A stretch of DNA of 64,000 nt, taken from positions 20,705,238 through 20,769,237 of the forward strand of contig OY756960.1 in assembly GCA_963580455.1 (NCBI GenBank), read 5' to 3'. Numbering within the stretch: the first letter of the stretch is position 1; each line of letters opens with the position of its first letter. This document shows, piece by piece, positions 53,340 through 63,390 of this stretch. This stretch comes from Euonymus europaeus. Its lineage: Eukaryota; Streptophyta; Magnoliopsida; Celastrales; Celastraceae. Under the pieces are notes generated by a model, which was not told the DNA's origin, did no database searches, and saw nothing but the letters and a program-made list of their open reading frames with translations. Made by a program: the position numbers and the translations under genes.

Positions 53340-54170
53340 AGTTGAGTGCATTTTCATAACTGATTGAGCAAAGTCTGTGGTTGTTGAGCAAAAAAAAAAT
53401 TTGGTCGAGCAATCTTTTACTTAGTGGAGCAAATCTTGGTTGAGAAAATATGTTTTGAGATTTAGCAAACTTATAATTGGTTGAGCAATTTTTTTTTAGT
53501 CGAGCAAACTTTTATATGGTTGAGCAAATCGTTTTTGTGGTTGAGCAATTTTTTATTTTGGTCGAGCAAACTTTGTACTTGGTTGAGCAATTTTGTCTTG
53601 TGGTCGAGCAAATTTGTATATGGTTGAGGAAATCTGTTTTGTGGTTGAGCAATTTTTTATTTTGTTGAGCAAACTTTTTACTTGATTGAGCAATTTTGTC
53701 TTGTGGTCGAGCAAATTTGTATATGGTTTCCCAAATCTGTTTTTTGGTTGAGCAATTTTTTGTTTTGGTCGAGCAAACTTTTTACTTGGTTGAGCAATTA
53801 TGTCTTGTGGTCGAGCAAACTTGTAATTGGTTGAGCAATTTATTTTTTATGGCCGAGCATTTTTTTTTGGCTCGAGCAAACTTATATTTGGTTGAGCAGA
53901 TTTGTTTTATGGTCGAGCAAAATTTTATTTGGTTGAGCAAACTTGTTTTTGTGTTTGAGCAAGATTTTTACTAGGATGTGCTTGTTTTTGTGTTTGAGCA
54001 AGATTTTTACTAGGATGTGCATATTTGTAATTGGTTGAGCAAATCTGTTTACTTGGTTGAGCAAATCTGTTTACTTGGTTGAGCAAATCCTTTTGTGCTT
54101 TAGCCTATTTTTACTTAGTTAAGCAAATTTTTTTTTTGTGGTTGAGCATGTCTAAAATAACACTTTTTGT
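53340..54170 (+). repeat. Tandem array of GAGCAA-centred repeats, forward orientation
   Basis: About 35 degenerate units of roughly 20-30 bases with the core GGTTGAGCAA or GGTCGAGCAA followed by a T-rich stretch, such as TTGGTTGAGCAAATCTGTTT. The two core variants alternate in places. The array lies inside the MULE and is answered by reverse-complement arrays at 54545-54755 and 55320-56060. ORFs through it spell LVEQ-type repeats and are not taken as genes. Confidence 0.9.
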
Positions 54171-54188
54171 TTACAGTGCAGAGCAGCA

Positions 54189-54491
54189 ATGAATTACTTA
54201 AATGATGAGAAGGATAATTTTCCAGCAAAGGTCACCTCTTTTTCAAACATCTCACATGTCATGGGGCAAATCAGAAGTTGTTTGAATGAGAATCAATTGG
54301 AGATATTTAGGAGAACATGCTTTGACATTTTCTTGGATGTTGGTGAGATTTCTTTCTCTGGACAGTTAGTGCATCAGTTGCTTTTACGGCAAGTTGAATT
54401 CCCTACTTTAGATGTTGGAGAATCTGGAATTATATTAAATTTTAAATTTGGTAGTAGGATGACATTTTTTGGTATTAGAGATTTTGACTAG
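54189..54491 (+). pseudogene. DUF1985-like fragment carried by the MULE
   Basis: One hundred residues in one frame: SCLNENQLEIFRRTCFDIFL, SGQLVHQLLLRQVEFPT, then MTFFGIRDFD and a stop. The pattern of RxTCF, SGQLVHxLLLRQ and F-G-RDFD followed normally by LVTGL is that of DUF1985, which is found beside Ulp1-like protease domains in plant Mutator-like elements. Only the first part of the domain is present and no protease follows, so this is a truncated piece. Confidence 0.65.
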
Positions 54492-54544
54492 TAAAAGTAC
54501 ATTTTATTCTCTGGACCAAGAAAATGTTTGTTGGACCAAACAAA

Positions 54545-54755
54545 ATTAGCTCAGCCAAATAAAAGTTTGCTTTACTATAAATTCAAGTTTGCTCGACCAC
54601 AAAAAGAAAAGATGTTCAACCAAGTAAATGTTTGCTTGACCAAAAAAAAAACATGCTAAACCAAGTAAATGTTTGCTCGACCAAAAAAAAAAATGCTCAA
54701 CCAAATATAAGTTTGCTCGATCAACAAAAAAAACATGCTCAACCAAATAAACTTC
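54545..54755 (-). repeat. GAGCAA repeat array, reverse orientation (short)
   Basis: About nine units on the minus strand (plus-strand words TTTGCTCGACCA and ATGCTCAACCA). It forms the 3' end of the minus-strand MuDR-like ORF, adding a repetitive YLVEH-type tail to its reading frame. Confidence 0.88.
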
Positions 54756-54759
54756 ATCA

Positions 54760-55313
54760 TTCCAGGATTTTTCTATATCATAATCATCAAACGCAAAACC
54801 ATTATAATCGTTAATCCGCTCATCGTCACCATCTTTATGTACTACGAATTTACTGGCACATTGTTGCAGCTCAGGAGAAATAGAGCCAACATTTGGTGCA
54901 ACAAAATCTTCCTGGATTCTTGGAACATAGCTCACATCTTGTGAAATAAACTGATCATTTACTCTCTGCTTGGTTGTTACACACAGTGGAGTACCAGATC
55001 TTAGAGGATTATTATTTTGTCTAAGAAAAAACTGTAAGTCATGATCATTTCGAAGCTCCATCGGTGCCATTTTGAAATGAATATTGTAGACAAACTTCAT
55101 AACCAAATCAAAGGAACTAGAATCTACTCCAGTCAATTGGTATATGAGTTGAATAAATTCTGTATATGTAATTGTATTAGATACAATTACTCCATGACTT
55201 CTCCCCTCTTTGAACCTGTGTGTGTCTCGACAATTTTCCCACACTCCGCCATATAATAAAACAAAATCAATCTCAGAATCCATTCCTACACGCATAGTAA
55301 GAAGACAATACAA
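54760..55313 (-). pseudogene. N-terminal fragment of a MuDR-type transposase
   Basis: The minus-strand frame begins near MDSEIDFVLLYGGVWENC, then SHGVIVSNTITYTEFIQLIY, GVDSSSFDLVMKFVYN and DHDLQFFLRQNN. This is the N-terminal, PB1-like region of plant MULE transposases (LYYGGxW, YxGGxxRGVxVS, FDLxIKFxY, DDxDLxxFL). It continues into an acidic stretch (HKDGDDERINDYNGFAFDDY) and then runs into the repeat array. The DDE catalytic core and SWIM/zinc-knuckle regions are absent, so it cannot be a working transposase. Confidence 0.72.
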
Positions 55314-55319
55314 AATTAA

Positions 55320-56060
55320 TAAACTGGACTAAAAAAATAATTTTGCTCGACCAAATAAAAACTTGCTCGACCAAATAAAACAACTTTGCTCAACCACAAA
55401 ATAACTTTGCCCAACCAAATAAAAAAATTTCTCAACTACAAACAATTTTGCTTGACCAAGTAAAATTATGCTCAACCAAAAATAAATATGTGCTCAACCA
55501 CAAAACAACTTTGCTCGATCAAATAAAAAATTGCTCAACCACAAAATAACTTTGCTCGACCAAGTAAAAATATGCTCGACCAAAAATAAATTTGTGCTCA
55601 ACCACAAAACAACTTTGCTCGACAAAATACAAAATTGCTCAACCACAAAATAATTTTGCTCGACCAAGTAAAAATATGCTCAACCACAAAACAACTTTGC
55701 TAGACCAAATAAAAGTTTGCTCAACCACAAAACAGATTTGCTCAACCAAGTAAAAATATGCTCAACCAAAACAAATTTGTGCTCAACCACAAAACAAATT
55801 TGTGCTCAACCACAAAACAAATTTGCTCGACCAAATACAAAATTGCTCAACCACAAAATAATTTTGCTCGACCAAGTAAAAATATGCTCAACCACAAAAC
55901 AACTTTGCTAGACCAAATAAAAGTTTGCTGAACCACAAAACAAATTTGTTCAACCAAGTAAAAATATGCTCAACCAAAACAAATTTTCCCTCAACCACAA
56001 TATAACTTTGTTCAACCATATAATAGATGCTCGACCATAAAAATTAAATGCTTGACCAAC
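55320..56060 (-). repeat. GAGCAA repeat array, reverse orientation (long)
   Basis: About 30 units on the minus strand (plus-strand words TTGCTCAACCACAAAA, TTTGCTCGACCAAGTAAAAA). It also has a higher-order repeat: about 94 bases at 55677-55770 recur at about 55888-55981 with few changes, including the variant word TTGCTAGACCAAATAAAAG. Confidence 0.9.
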
Positions 56061-56448
56061 TAAATATATTGTGAACACTGAAAGACAAATTTTACGAAAT
56101 ATTTGACCTACGTTCATAGAAAAATATGAACTCACTTGATTTTTGATGTCTGTAGAGATCTGTAACAATAAAATCTTCACTTTGAGGACATAATCTGGAC
56201 AAAAACACAAGTAGATTGTAGATATCTCAATGTGTTGTTATCAAAAGTGGGGAATGGGGAGTGAGGAGTGAGGAGTGAGGAGTACAGAACGAAAAAGGTT
56301 AACGATGGAGTTTCATTTTGTTTTATTCTTCAAAAAGAGGGTATTTTGATCTCAAAAATTTCAAATGAGGTCATTTCAACGATTATTTTAGGAACAACGT
56401 TATTTCTACAATTTGACTTTTCAAGTGGATCATTTTTACAAATTTCCC

Positions 56449-56985
56449 TTCGAAAATAGTGCTAATCTGATGAATGTCTTAGCCTCTTAGGAATGCAACC
56501 AAACTTAAGGCCCATTTGGAGAATTATCGGCCCATGTTTTGTCACGTAAACTAACGTTAAATGCAGGAAATGAACAATAAACAATCTTATCATGGTGTTC
56601 GACAAGACGGCACCACCCCCTTGATAATAGGTCGTGTCTACAACTTTCCCCCGGCACTACAACCCATAAATCAATCCATATAAAAAAATGATTAGAGTAT
56701 TTATGTGATTTTATCCGAATGCACCTGATTTATGTGAAATCCATCGAGACAAGTAATCCATGTGAAATCACAGATCCCAATTGAAAAAAAAATCATGATA
56801 TCATATGATTGCTGATTTGATATACAACAATACATGAGATCACGAAAGATGTATATAGTGCAAATACAGAAAGGTTACACAGCAAGAGAGGATGAAGTAG
56901 AAATAGCAAGCTCATTTGGTAACTACGGACTCGGTAGATCTCACATATGGAGAAAGCAGCTAACCAACCATGCATGGCGAGGAGG
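56449..56985. other. Gap between the MULE and the small peptide gene
   Basis: About 540 bases. The right part is probably 3' untranslated region of the minus-strand peptide gene. The ORF at 56793-56975 has no recognisable product. Confidence 0.45.
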
Positions 56986-57318
56986 TTAGAACAGGAAGAA
57001 ACCTATAAGAAGGGAGTAACAGAAGGTAGTACCAATATGGGTATAAGTTTTTAGAATTCGATTTGCCGATGACTTGCCATGAGTAGTACTTCGTGGAACT
57101 AATCGTCCACCCTTCCTTTTGATGTGAATTCCAAGCTTCCTAGCACTTATAAACAAATCCGAGTCATTATCGATGGATTCTCTGTTCGGCTGGGGAGATC
57201 GGTTGAGAACTCTATTGACCGGAATCGTTGCACCTTCATGAGCTGAACTTGGAGGTGTCTCAGACAGTAAGAGGAGGGTGATGAGACAAAGGGCCAACAC
57301 GAATCTCATCTTGGTCAT
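56986..57318 (-). CDS. Small predicted secreted or membrane-anchored protein, unknown function
   Basis: A single-exon frame of 110 residues. It starts MTKMRFVLALCLITLLLLSE, a strong signal peptide with a likely cut after PPSSA. The mature part is short, polar and basic (SARKLGIHIKRKGGRLVPRS, then TTHGKSSANR) and ends in a hydrophobic tail (TTFCYSLLIGFFLF) that could anchor it. The Ser/Ala-Arg-Lys-Leu-Gly and the RLVPRS basic run could be processing sites of a peptide precursor, but no known peptide family (CLE, PSY, RALF, IDA) is matched. A second start, three codons later, gives the same signal peptide. It lies where a small transmembrane-protein gene (At5g57887) sits in the Arabidopsis block as I recall it; that link is unchecked. 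It could still be a chance ORF. Confidence 0.55.
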   Translation of the reverse strand: MTKMRFVLALCLITLLLLSETPPSSAHEGATIPVNRVLNRSPQPNRESIDNDSDLFISARKLGIHIKRKGGRLVPRSTTHGKSSANRILKTYTHIGTTFCYSLLIGFFLF

Positions 57319-59211
57319 TTCTGCTAAGAAAAAAATGGCGGCTTGCTTATTGGGAAAAATATATTTTTATCTATGCGAGCTTTATAGCAATAATAAATTG
57401 CACTAGTTGGTAGGCGAGAATAATTTAATTTAGTCAATATTTCTCCAAGATTTGTCAATTGAAAATCATAAAAGAATTTGAAAACCATCCATGCATGTAT
57501 GCTAGGGATTCCTTTCCCTTCGAGACAATTACGTAGGCCTGTCGGCAAGAAAAATAATTAATATATGGTACAAGAACAGCAAAATACTACATGTAAAGAC
57601 TAAACATCCCAACCTCGGGGGATAGGGTCGTTGGTAATATGGCACGATTTAAGGTGAATGATTGATTTTTACTTATGAAGTCAGGCATAAGAATCAGTGG
57701 TGAGATATTTTCCTCAAATTTTTCGAGTTTTGTGAACGAAGGCGGATGACATGGCTCTACTTCTTGGAAGATATTAAGAGCCTCATTCGAAGACTGGACT
57801 TTAATCCAATACTAAATTAGTGGTCCGTTGGGTATACAAAGTGAGATGATGGTCTGGGATGTGCTCCGCCACTATATTGAATCGAGATCACAAGTAGCAA
57901 AAATTTGTTGCACGTGTTAGACAATGGACAACCTGATCGAATTAACTGGTAACAGTGAGCAAATCTTCCATATGGCAATTCAAGAGAAGGAAGAGTAAAC
58001 CCAAAATATAACATGTGTCATGGCTTGATAACTTTCAAAGATGGTATTGATATTTGAGTCGGTAGAAGAGGACTTGAAAGCTCCAACCCCCTTTTTTTTG
58101 GTAATTGATGAATGATGATGGTGCTGTCTCTATTGAATATTTAGTCTTGTATAATCAATTTTTCTTGTTCTTATCTTTGTGGGTTTTGATGTTCAGTTAA
58201 AAAAATAGTCCATGGAAGGATGCTCCACATGTATCTCACTCTCAACCACGTGGAATTGTTGGGGCCTTACAAAGCCAATTTTGCTTTATACGTGTTATTT
58301 TTTTAACTTTTTTGGTTGGTGTTTTTGTCTTCTCTGTCCAGATTCTATATGTGTTTTTATGTTGGCTTTAGTTTGTGTTTTCAAGAACACCGTAAAGGGA
58401 AGAACAAATATATATATATATATATAAAATGTTTGAGGTGGACCCTGCAGGTATTCCAAATGCAAATATAAAATGATGTTACCAATTCTTGAAAAACAAC
58501 TGCCCGAGCTTTTGTCCATCTGTTTAATTTAATATATATACATGCATCTTAGCAGTTTCATCGTAGAAAATCCAAAATTACATTTTCTTCGTAACTTTTT
58601 TTTTCTTCTTCACTTGCTAGACTTGAAAAAAAATAACCGTGCGGGCTCGATGTTACTGATTATCGATTAACATCTGAACCATTACACATTTTGCATTCTC
58701 TTGCATTGTGAGATTTTCGGTGCATGCATCTACTACTAGGATAATTGAAATAATTAGATAGAACCATGTCAAACGCCATTAACCTAAAATAAGAGTAAAC
58801 CGTAAACATTGCAACTCTGTACATAAAGTTAAAACATGAAAAAATTAAAATTTTATAACTATTCAAACCCCCGCATCAATGTTTGGATTTTGTACCTAAT
58901 CAGTTCATATTTTTCGATGTGGTAAATTCAAAAATCTTAAACCCTAAACCTTAAAATAATAAACCCTAAATCATAAATCCTATATATAATCAATATTCAT
59001 TATTAAGATCATAAAAAAGTTTTAAACATTATTATTCAAATATGAACATATTAATTTGACTAATACGACCTCTGAGGAATATTCGCATGATTACGAGGCA
59101 TAATGCATATATTGACAACAAAAATATCATAACCAACACATTATTAAAAATAGAGATGAAAAAATGGAGAATGATGTTATCTCAAAGAAAAGAAAGACAA
59201 TAAAAGAGAAA
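57319..59211. other. Gene-free region with a telo-box cluster
   Basis: About 1.9 kb without a recognisable gene. It holds a (TA)n tract at 58409-58426 and, at 58938-58971, two AAACCCTAAA-type words (telo-box, like the plant telomere repeat). ORFs at 57324-57548, 58212-58427 and 58660-58866 show no family signature. Confidence 0.5.
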
Positions 59212-59988
59212 GGGAAATATGCCCAGACCCCCCTAAACTATGATGTATGTGCAAATACCCCCCTGAACTAACATAAATGGCAAACAGACCCCCAATATTG
59301 AGTTGACCGTTATCTTTAACGGTCAACTCTACTAAACCTGATTAAAAACAAGGGAAATATGCCCAGACCCCCCCAAACTATGATGTATGTGCAAATACCC
59401 CCCCTGAACTAACGTAAATGGCAAACAGACCCCCAATATTGAAAGGAGAACAACTAAGATGTATAAAATGTTCCAAAACAGGACATAATGTCAGAACATG
59501 TCTTGCTCTGGCTGCAGCAAGACAAGAATCAAACTGATTTTGAAGACCCCAGGAAAAAAAACTCCAGAAAAAGACCTCCTCGACCTAAGATCTCTATTGT
59601 CAAACATTTTAAACGAGACTGAACTGAAGATCAAACTGATTTTGAAGACAACATTATCTTTTTGTCTTGATAGTTGGGTAGGATTTGATAGCTTCATTGT
59701 TATGTATGTGACTATTTGTTTTTGGACATGGGATTGTTCTTATGTTTTGATTTTTAGGACTATGATAGTATGTTTCTGGACAAGATTATTGTTGTTGTTC
59801 TGAATTTAGTCATTTTATATTTTGTGCAAATAGCCCCCTATAGTTTCTGTTTTGTGCAAATAGCCCCCTAGAGTTGACCGTTATCTTTAACGGTCAACTC
59901 AATATTGGGGGTCTGTTTGCCATTTATGTTAGTTCAGGGGGGTATTTACACATACATCATAGTTTGGGGGGGTCTGGGCATATTTCCC
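59212..59988. mobile_element. Short Mutator-like derivative with perfect 9 bp target duplication
   Basis: 777 bp. Terminal inverted repeats of about 118 bases (59212-59329 and 59871-59988) start GGGAAATATGCCCAGACCCC and end in the palindrome GTTGACCGTTATC...AACGGTCAAC. The flanks AAAGAGAAA at 59203-59211 and 59989-59997 are identical, so the insertion is probably recent. A 91-base second copy of the left terminal repeat lies just inside (59352-59442). The middle carries a zinc-knuckle fragment of a MuDR-type transposase. It has no full transposase and differs from the MULE at 52948-56448. Confidence 0.93.
59445..59535 (+). pseudogene. Zinc-knuckle (CCHC) fragment of a MuDR-type transposase
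   Basis: The plus-strand frame reads GEQLRCIKCSKTGHNVRTCL and ends soon after at a stop. The spacing C-x2-C-x4-H-x4-C is a zinc knuckle, and the wording resembles the C-terminal knuckle of MULE transposases (CSKCGxxGHNxRTC). The upstream transposase is missing, so this is a leftover 3' end kept inside a deletion derivative. Confidence 0.75.
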
Positions 59989-60598
59989 AAAGAGAAAATA
60001 AGTGATCTAAAAAAATGTTATCAAAGAAGAGGGAAAAAGGAGGAAAAAAAAAGTCAAATAAAAAAGTGATCTCAAAGAAAAGATGAAAAAAAAAGATCTC
60101 AAAACAAAAAAGAGGAAAGAATGAATGAAAATATATTTTAAACTAATAAAATAAGAGATAATAAAAAGATTAATATCACTTTTAGTCACCAAAAATAATT
60201 TATAATTTATTATTTTTGGATGATTAAAAGTAACATTAACTCATAACAAAAATTTTGGTCTAATAACTCAACAAATACAAAACCACCACTTCCTAATAAG
60301 GGTCACCCCCTCGATTAATCCGACATTTACTTGGCCAAGAATCGAGAGCAAAATCCTCGGATATTACGGTTTGATTTCTTTCTTTTTTTGATATCAAAGA
60401 GGGAGAATACCTAACACAAATTTCGTTAGTCAATAAATAAACTGCTATAACATTGAAAAAAAATATACAACTCAATCAAAATGACACATTTTAGCTGCTC
60501 CACCTTATGACAGGAATACAAAGTTGCGCTTGCCTGGCATTGTCGAGATGTGAAGATAAGCACGGAAAATTCAAACACTGTTGCAAACGGAAAGCCTC
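59989..60598. other. eIFiso4G 3' region
   Basis: About 600 bases between the short Mutator-like element and the eIFiso4G stop. The right part is probably 3' untranslated region. A/T-rich with many AAAAAG runs; no gene seen. Confidence 0.5.
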
Positions 60599-63390
60599 TT
60601 ACAGCATGCTCCGGCAAGCCTCGATATCGGATGCCTGTGAATCCAGGACTCTTTGCCCATGACCAGAAGTAACTTTCCGCATCGCTGCATTAAACACTGC
60701 TTTCCGGAACATCTCATCTTCCATCTTCTTAAGGACCTCTGCCATAACCTTAAAATCCAATGCTCCAGCCAAAATTAATTCTCCAATTATCTCACCAAAA
60801 TTATTTGGTGCCTTTGGTAAATCAATACCGACATCATCTAACATAGAGGCATAGAGAAGACAACCAGTCCCTATGTCTCTCGCTGTAAGAACCCTCTTGG
60901 TGAACAAATATTCCAAAAGTTTCCCAACTGGTTTGATACACGGAGGAATTTTCTCTAGTCCAAGGGAGATAGCTTCCTTGACCAGGTCAGGGTGGTATTC
61001 AGGAGCCTTTAGCTCCTCCACACATTGTAATGCTTCATCCAAAAGCAATACACTAAAATATTCCTCCAAAAGTGCTACTGTTTTTCTCCGAAGTTCATCT
61101 GGATTCAACCTTGCAGCTGGAGACGAGATTTTCTCCATCACCGGAGGCACATACATAGCAGGAAAAGGTTTTGACTCTGCAGGCTCATTATTTAGAACAA
61201 AATTGGATGCGCGAGGAGGGCTGCCGCCAACACCCTGCAAAAGGGCACTGTTTCTCCCACTGATGACCCCACCACTACCCTGAGGTAACAGCCTAGAATT
61301 CACTGATGATGACTTGTTAACCAATGGTGCCTGTACACGCCCTACAGCCTGCACACCTGGTCCATTACCCCTTGGCATCGACCGGTTCCTTGGAACTTCC
61401 CAATTATCATTATCAATTCCAGGCATCCCAGGCATCTTCCTAGTACCCGGCATGCCAGGCATCATTCCCCCTGAGCCTGGTGGGTTTATTAGGAAGCCCC
61501 CGGGGCCAACAGTCCCAGGGGGCCCAGATATTACACCCCGATTATTCCTCATACTTGCAGTGGCACCAGGACGCAGCCCGAGATTTTTCTCTGCCTCAGA
61601 ATGAATTTCAGTAATGGTTTTTGCTTTTACCTGCAAAGATACACAAAGGCAAGAGATTGTTAAGAGATTTAAGAATCTGCTTCACACAACACCCACACAC
61701 ATGCTCACATACACAAGCAACAATATTTTTTTCCTGAGTTACCTCTTCACGCCTAGGAACCCAGTTACCCGATCGCAGATCAAGCACATCACGAACCATG
61801 AACCTCAGTCGTGGAGCCAGTTGGGAATTGGTAGTCAATTCCTTCAATCGGCTAAAGTACATATCATTTATACGCCGTGATTTTGTCCGCCGTGATTTTG
61901 CCTATGGTGTTAAAGAACTGACAGATGGCTTCAACATTTTCCTCCGCTGGACAAGTTTTACTATCCTGTCCCAAGAGCTCCTGCATACATAAGAAGTAAC
62001 AATAAATGACATCAGAGAAATATCCAGTTTCACTGCTTAGAAAATAGCTATAGGAAGGAGATCCTATAACCTGAACGATGTGATGGACAATCTTTTCATG
62101 TACCATCTTCTGCTTCAGTAGCTCTCCAATCAAACGCATGTTTCCAAGAGTGCGGAGCTTGAGGATTCTTTCTTTGTCTTGGCGCTCCGTCTCTTGCTCT
62201 GGAGCAGTCATCTGTCTCAATTCTTCCCTCAGTTGGTCAGCACCCTCAAATGCTTCCTGGCAGTTATTCAAGAGGACTCGCTTAAAGGTGATTTCTTTAC
62301 CACCAGGTTCATCAGATGGAAAGGGGGGCAGCTTTTCATTAAGATCAGAACACAACTGAGCATACATGGGACAAAATGTGGGTTCCAGAACTGCCTTGTC
62401 AAATATTAATGATATAACACCCTGCATCAGAAAGCAACTGAGGGTTCAATCGATGACTCCAAAACTTTAAAGCACAAAATACTGAGGCAAAGACAGGTCG
62501 AGGTGTAAATATTTTACATAACCTTCAATATATCAGCTGATGTGATGCCAGAATCAATTAGTTGGCTCTTGAGGAGATCATACTTCTCAGGTGTGAGCTT
62601 GTTCAATATCCTGAAAGGAAATCGTTTTATATTAATAAAATATTACCACAACGAATTTCACTCACCTCCTAAACCAAGGGTGCAAATATAAATATCTCAG
62701 ACAATTAAAATGGGGTATATCCCACAAAGTCCCAAATTTACAAAAACAAGTGGCAAAACATAAGTATAATGACATTAGTTTGTGATTGAGTTTATTGCTG
62801 ACCGTTTTCTGTGATTGGTGACATGGATTATGACCAAATTTTTAGACATGCTAACACTTATAAATCGCATTAAAAATATTTTAGTTCCCCATTTTTCAAT
62901 ACCATATTTATTACATCACAATTCACAACCTATGCTAATGCACACTATATAACACATTTCCAACAACGAAGATTCAATACATGGCTCGTAGGAAAACTAA
63001 ACCTTGAGATAAACATGATGTTGCGAGTTTATAATGTAAGCATGTGTTTGTTTTTATCATTTAAAAAAAAGTTGAACCCAACACATGCCTTATCATCAAT
63101 CTTGTATATTATTTGCTATGAGCAAAATCGCTAGAATTAAGATTCTTCACTATTCTAGAACTTGCACAAATTGAAAATGGCTATTGGAAGCAAATTGAAA
63201 CGAGTTTCCTATAAATTGGAAGATCAGGTATGCCATTAGCCTATGATTTAGAAATTGAACATTCATTCTGAATTATAATTGTGGTATCTTACCCTTTCAC
63301 AATTTTCAAGACACGGTCCTTTTCAGATAGATTCCCCCTTCTAGCTGACCATGGCACCTCGGCCTTAAATAAAGTAGGAGCAGATCCTCC
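60599..63390 (-). CDS. eIFiso4G: Eukaryotic initiation factor eIF(iso)4G, with an apparent frameshift; 5' part outside window
   Basis: Plant-specific scaffold of the cap-binding complex, holding eIFiso4E, eIF4A and eIF3. Minus-strand exons: 63390..63293, 62610..62523, 62421..62071, 61980..61743 and 61630..60599; the N-terminus lies beyond 64000. The MIF4G domain covers the first four ([94 protein letters not shown]). The last exon has [20 protein letters not shown], a Gly/Pro/Met-rich stretch and the MA3 domain ([20 protein letters not shown]). Exon 61980..61743 is 238 bases, one more than a multiple of three, though its neighbours are both in phase 0. Its 5' part reads [12 protein letters not shown] and then runs to a stop; its 3' part reads [14 protein letters not shown] one frame away. 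The segment homologues have between them (about KQLDESPKS) is replaced by a 15-base duplication. Either a sequence error or a real lesion that would remove MA3. Confidence 0.93.

Larger units (their letters stand above)
52948..56448. mobile_element. Mutator-like element (non-autonomous MULE), 3.5 kb
   Basis: Terminal inverted repeats begin GGGAAATTTGTAAAA at both ends and match at 47 of the first 50 positions (52948-52997 against 56448-56399 on the other strand). The flanks are a 9 bp target duplication with one mismatch: TTAGAAAAT at 52939-52947 and TTCGAAAAT at 56449-56457. Nine-base duplications and GGGAAA-type ends are Mutator hallmarks. Inside are a plus-strand DUF1985-like fragment, a minus-strand MuDR N-terminal fragment, and long arrays of a short GAGCAA-centred repeat in inverted orientation. 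There is no complete transposase: the catalytic DDE and zinc-knuckle parts are missing. Confidence 0.85.

Noticed and set aside
53340..56060. Regular short repeats that might look like a CRISPR array
   Set aside because: The units are degenerate, there are no unique spacers of constant length, the DNA is from a plant nucleus and the arrays lie inside a Mutator-like element.
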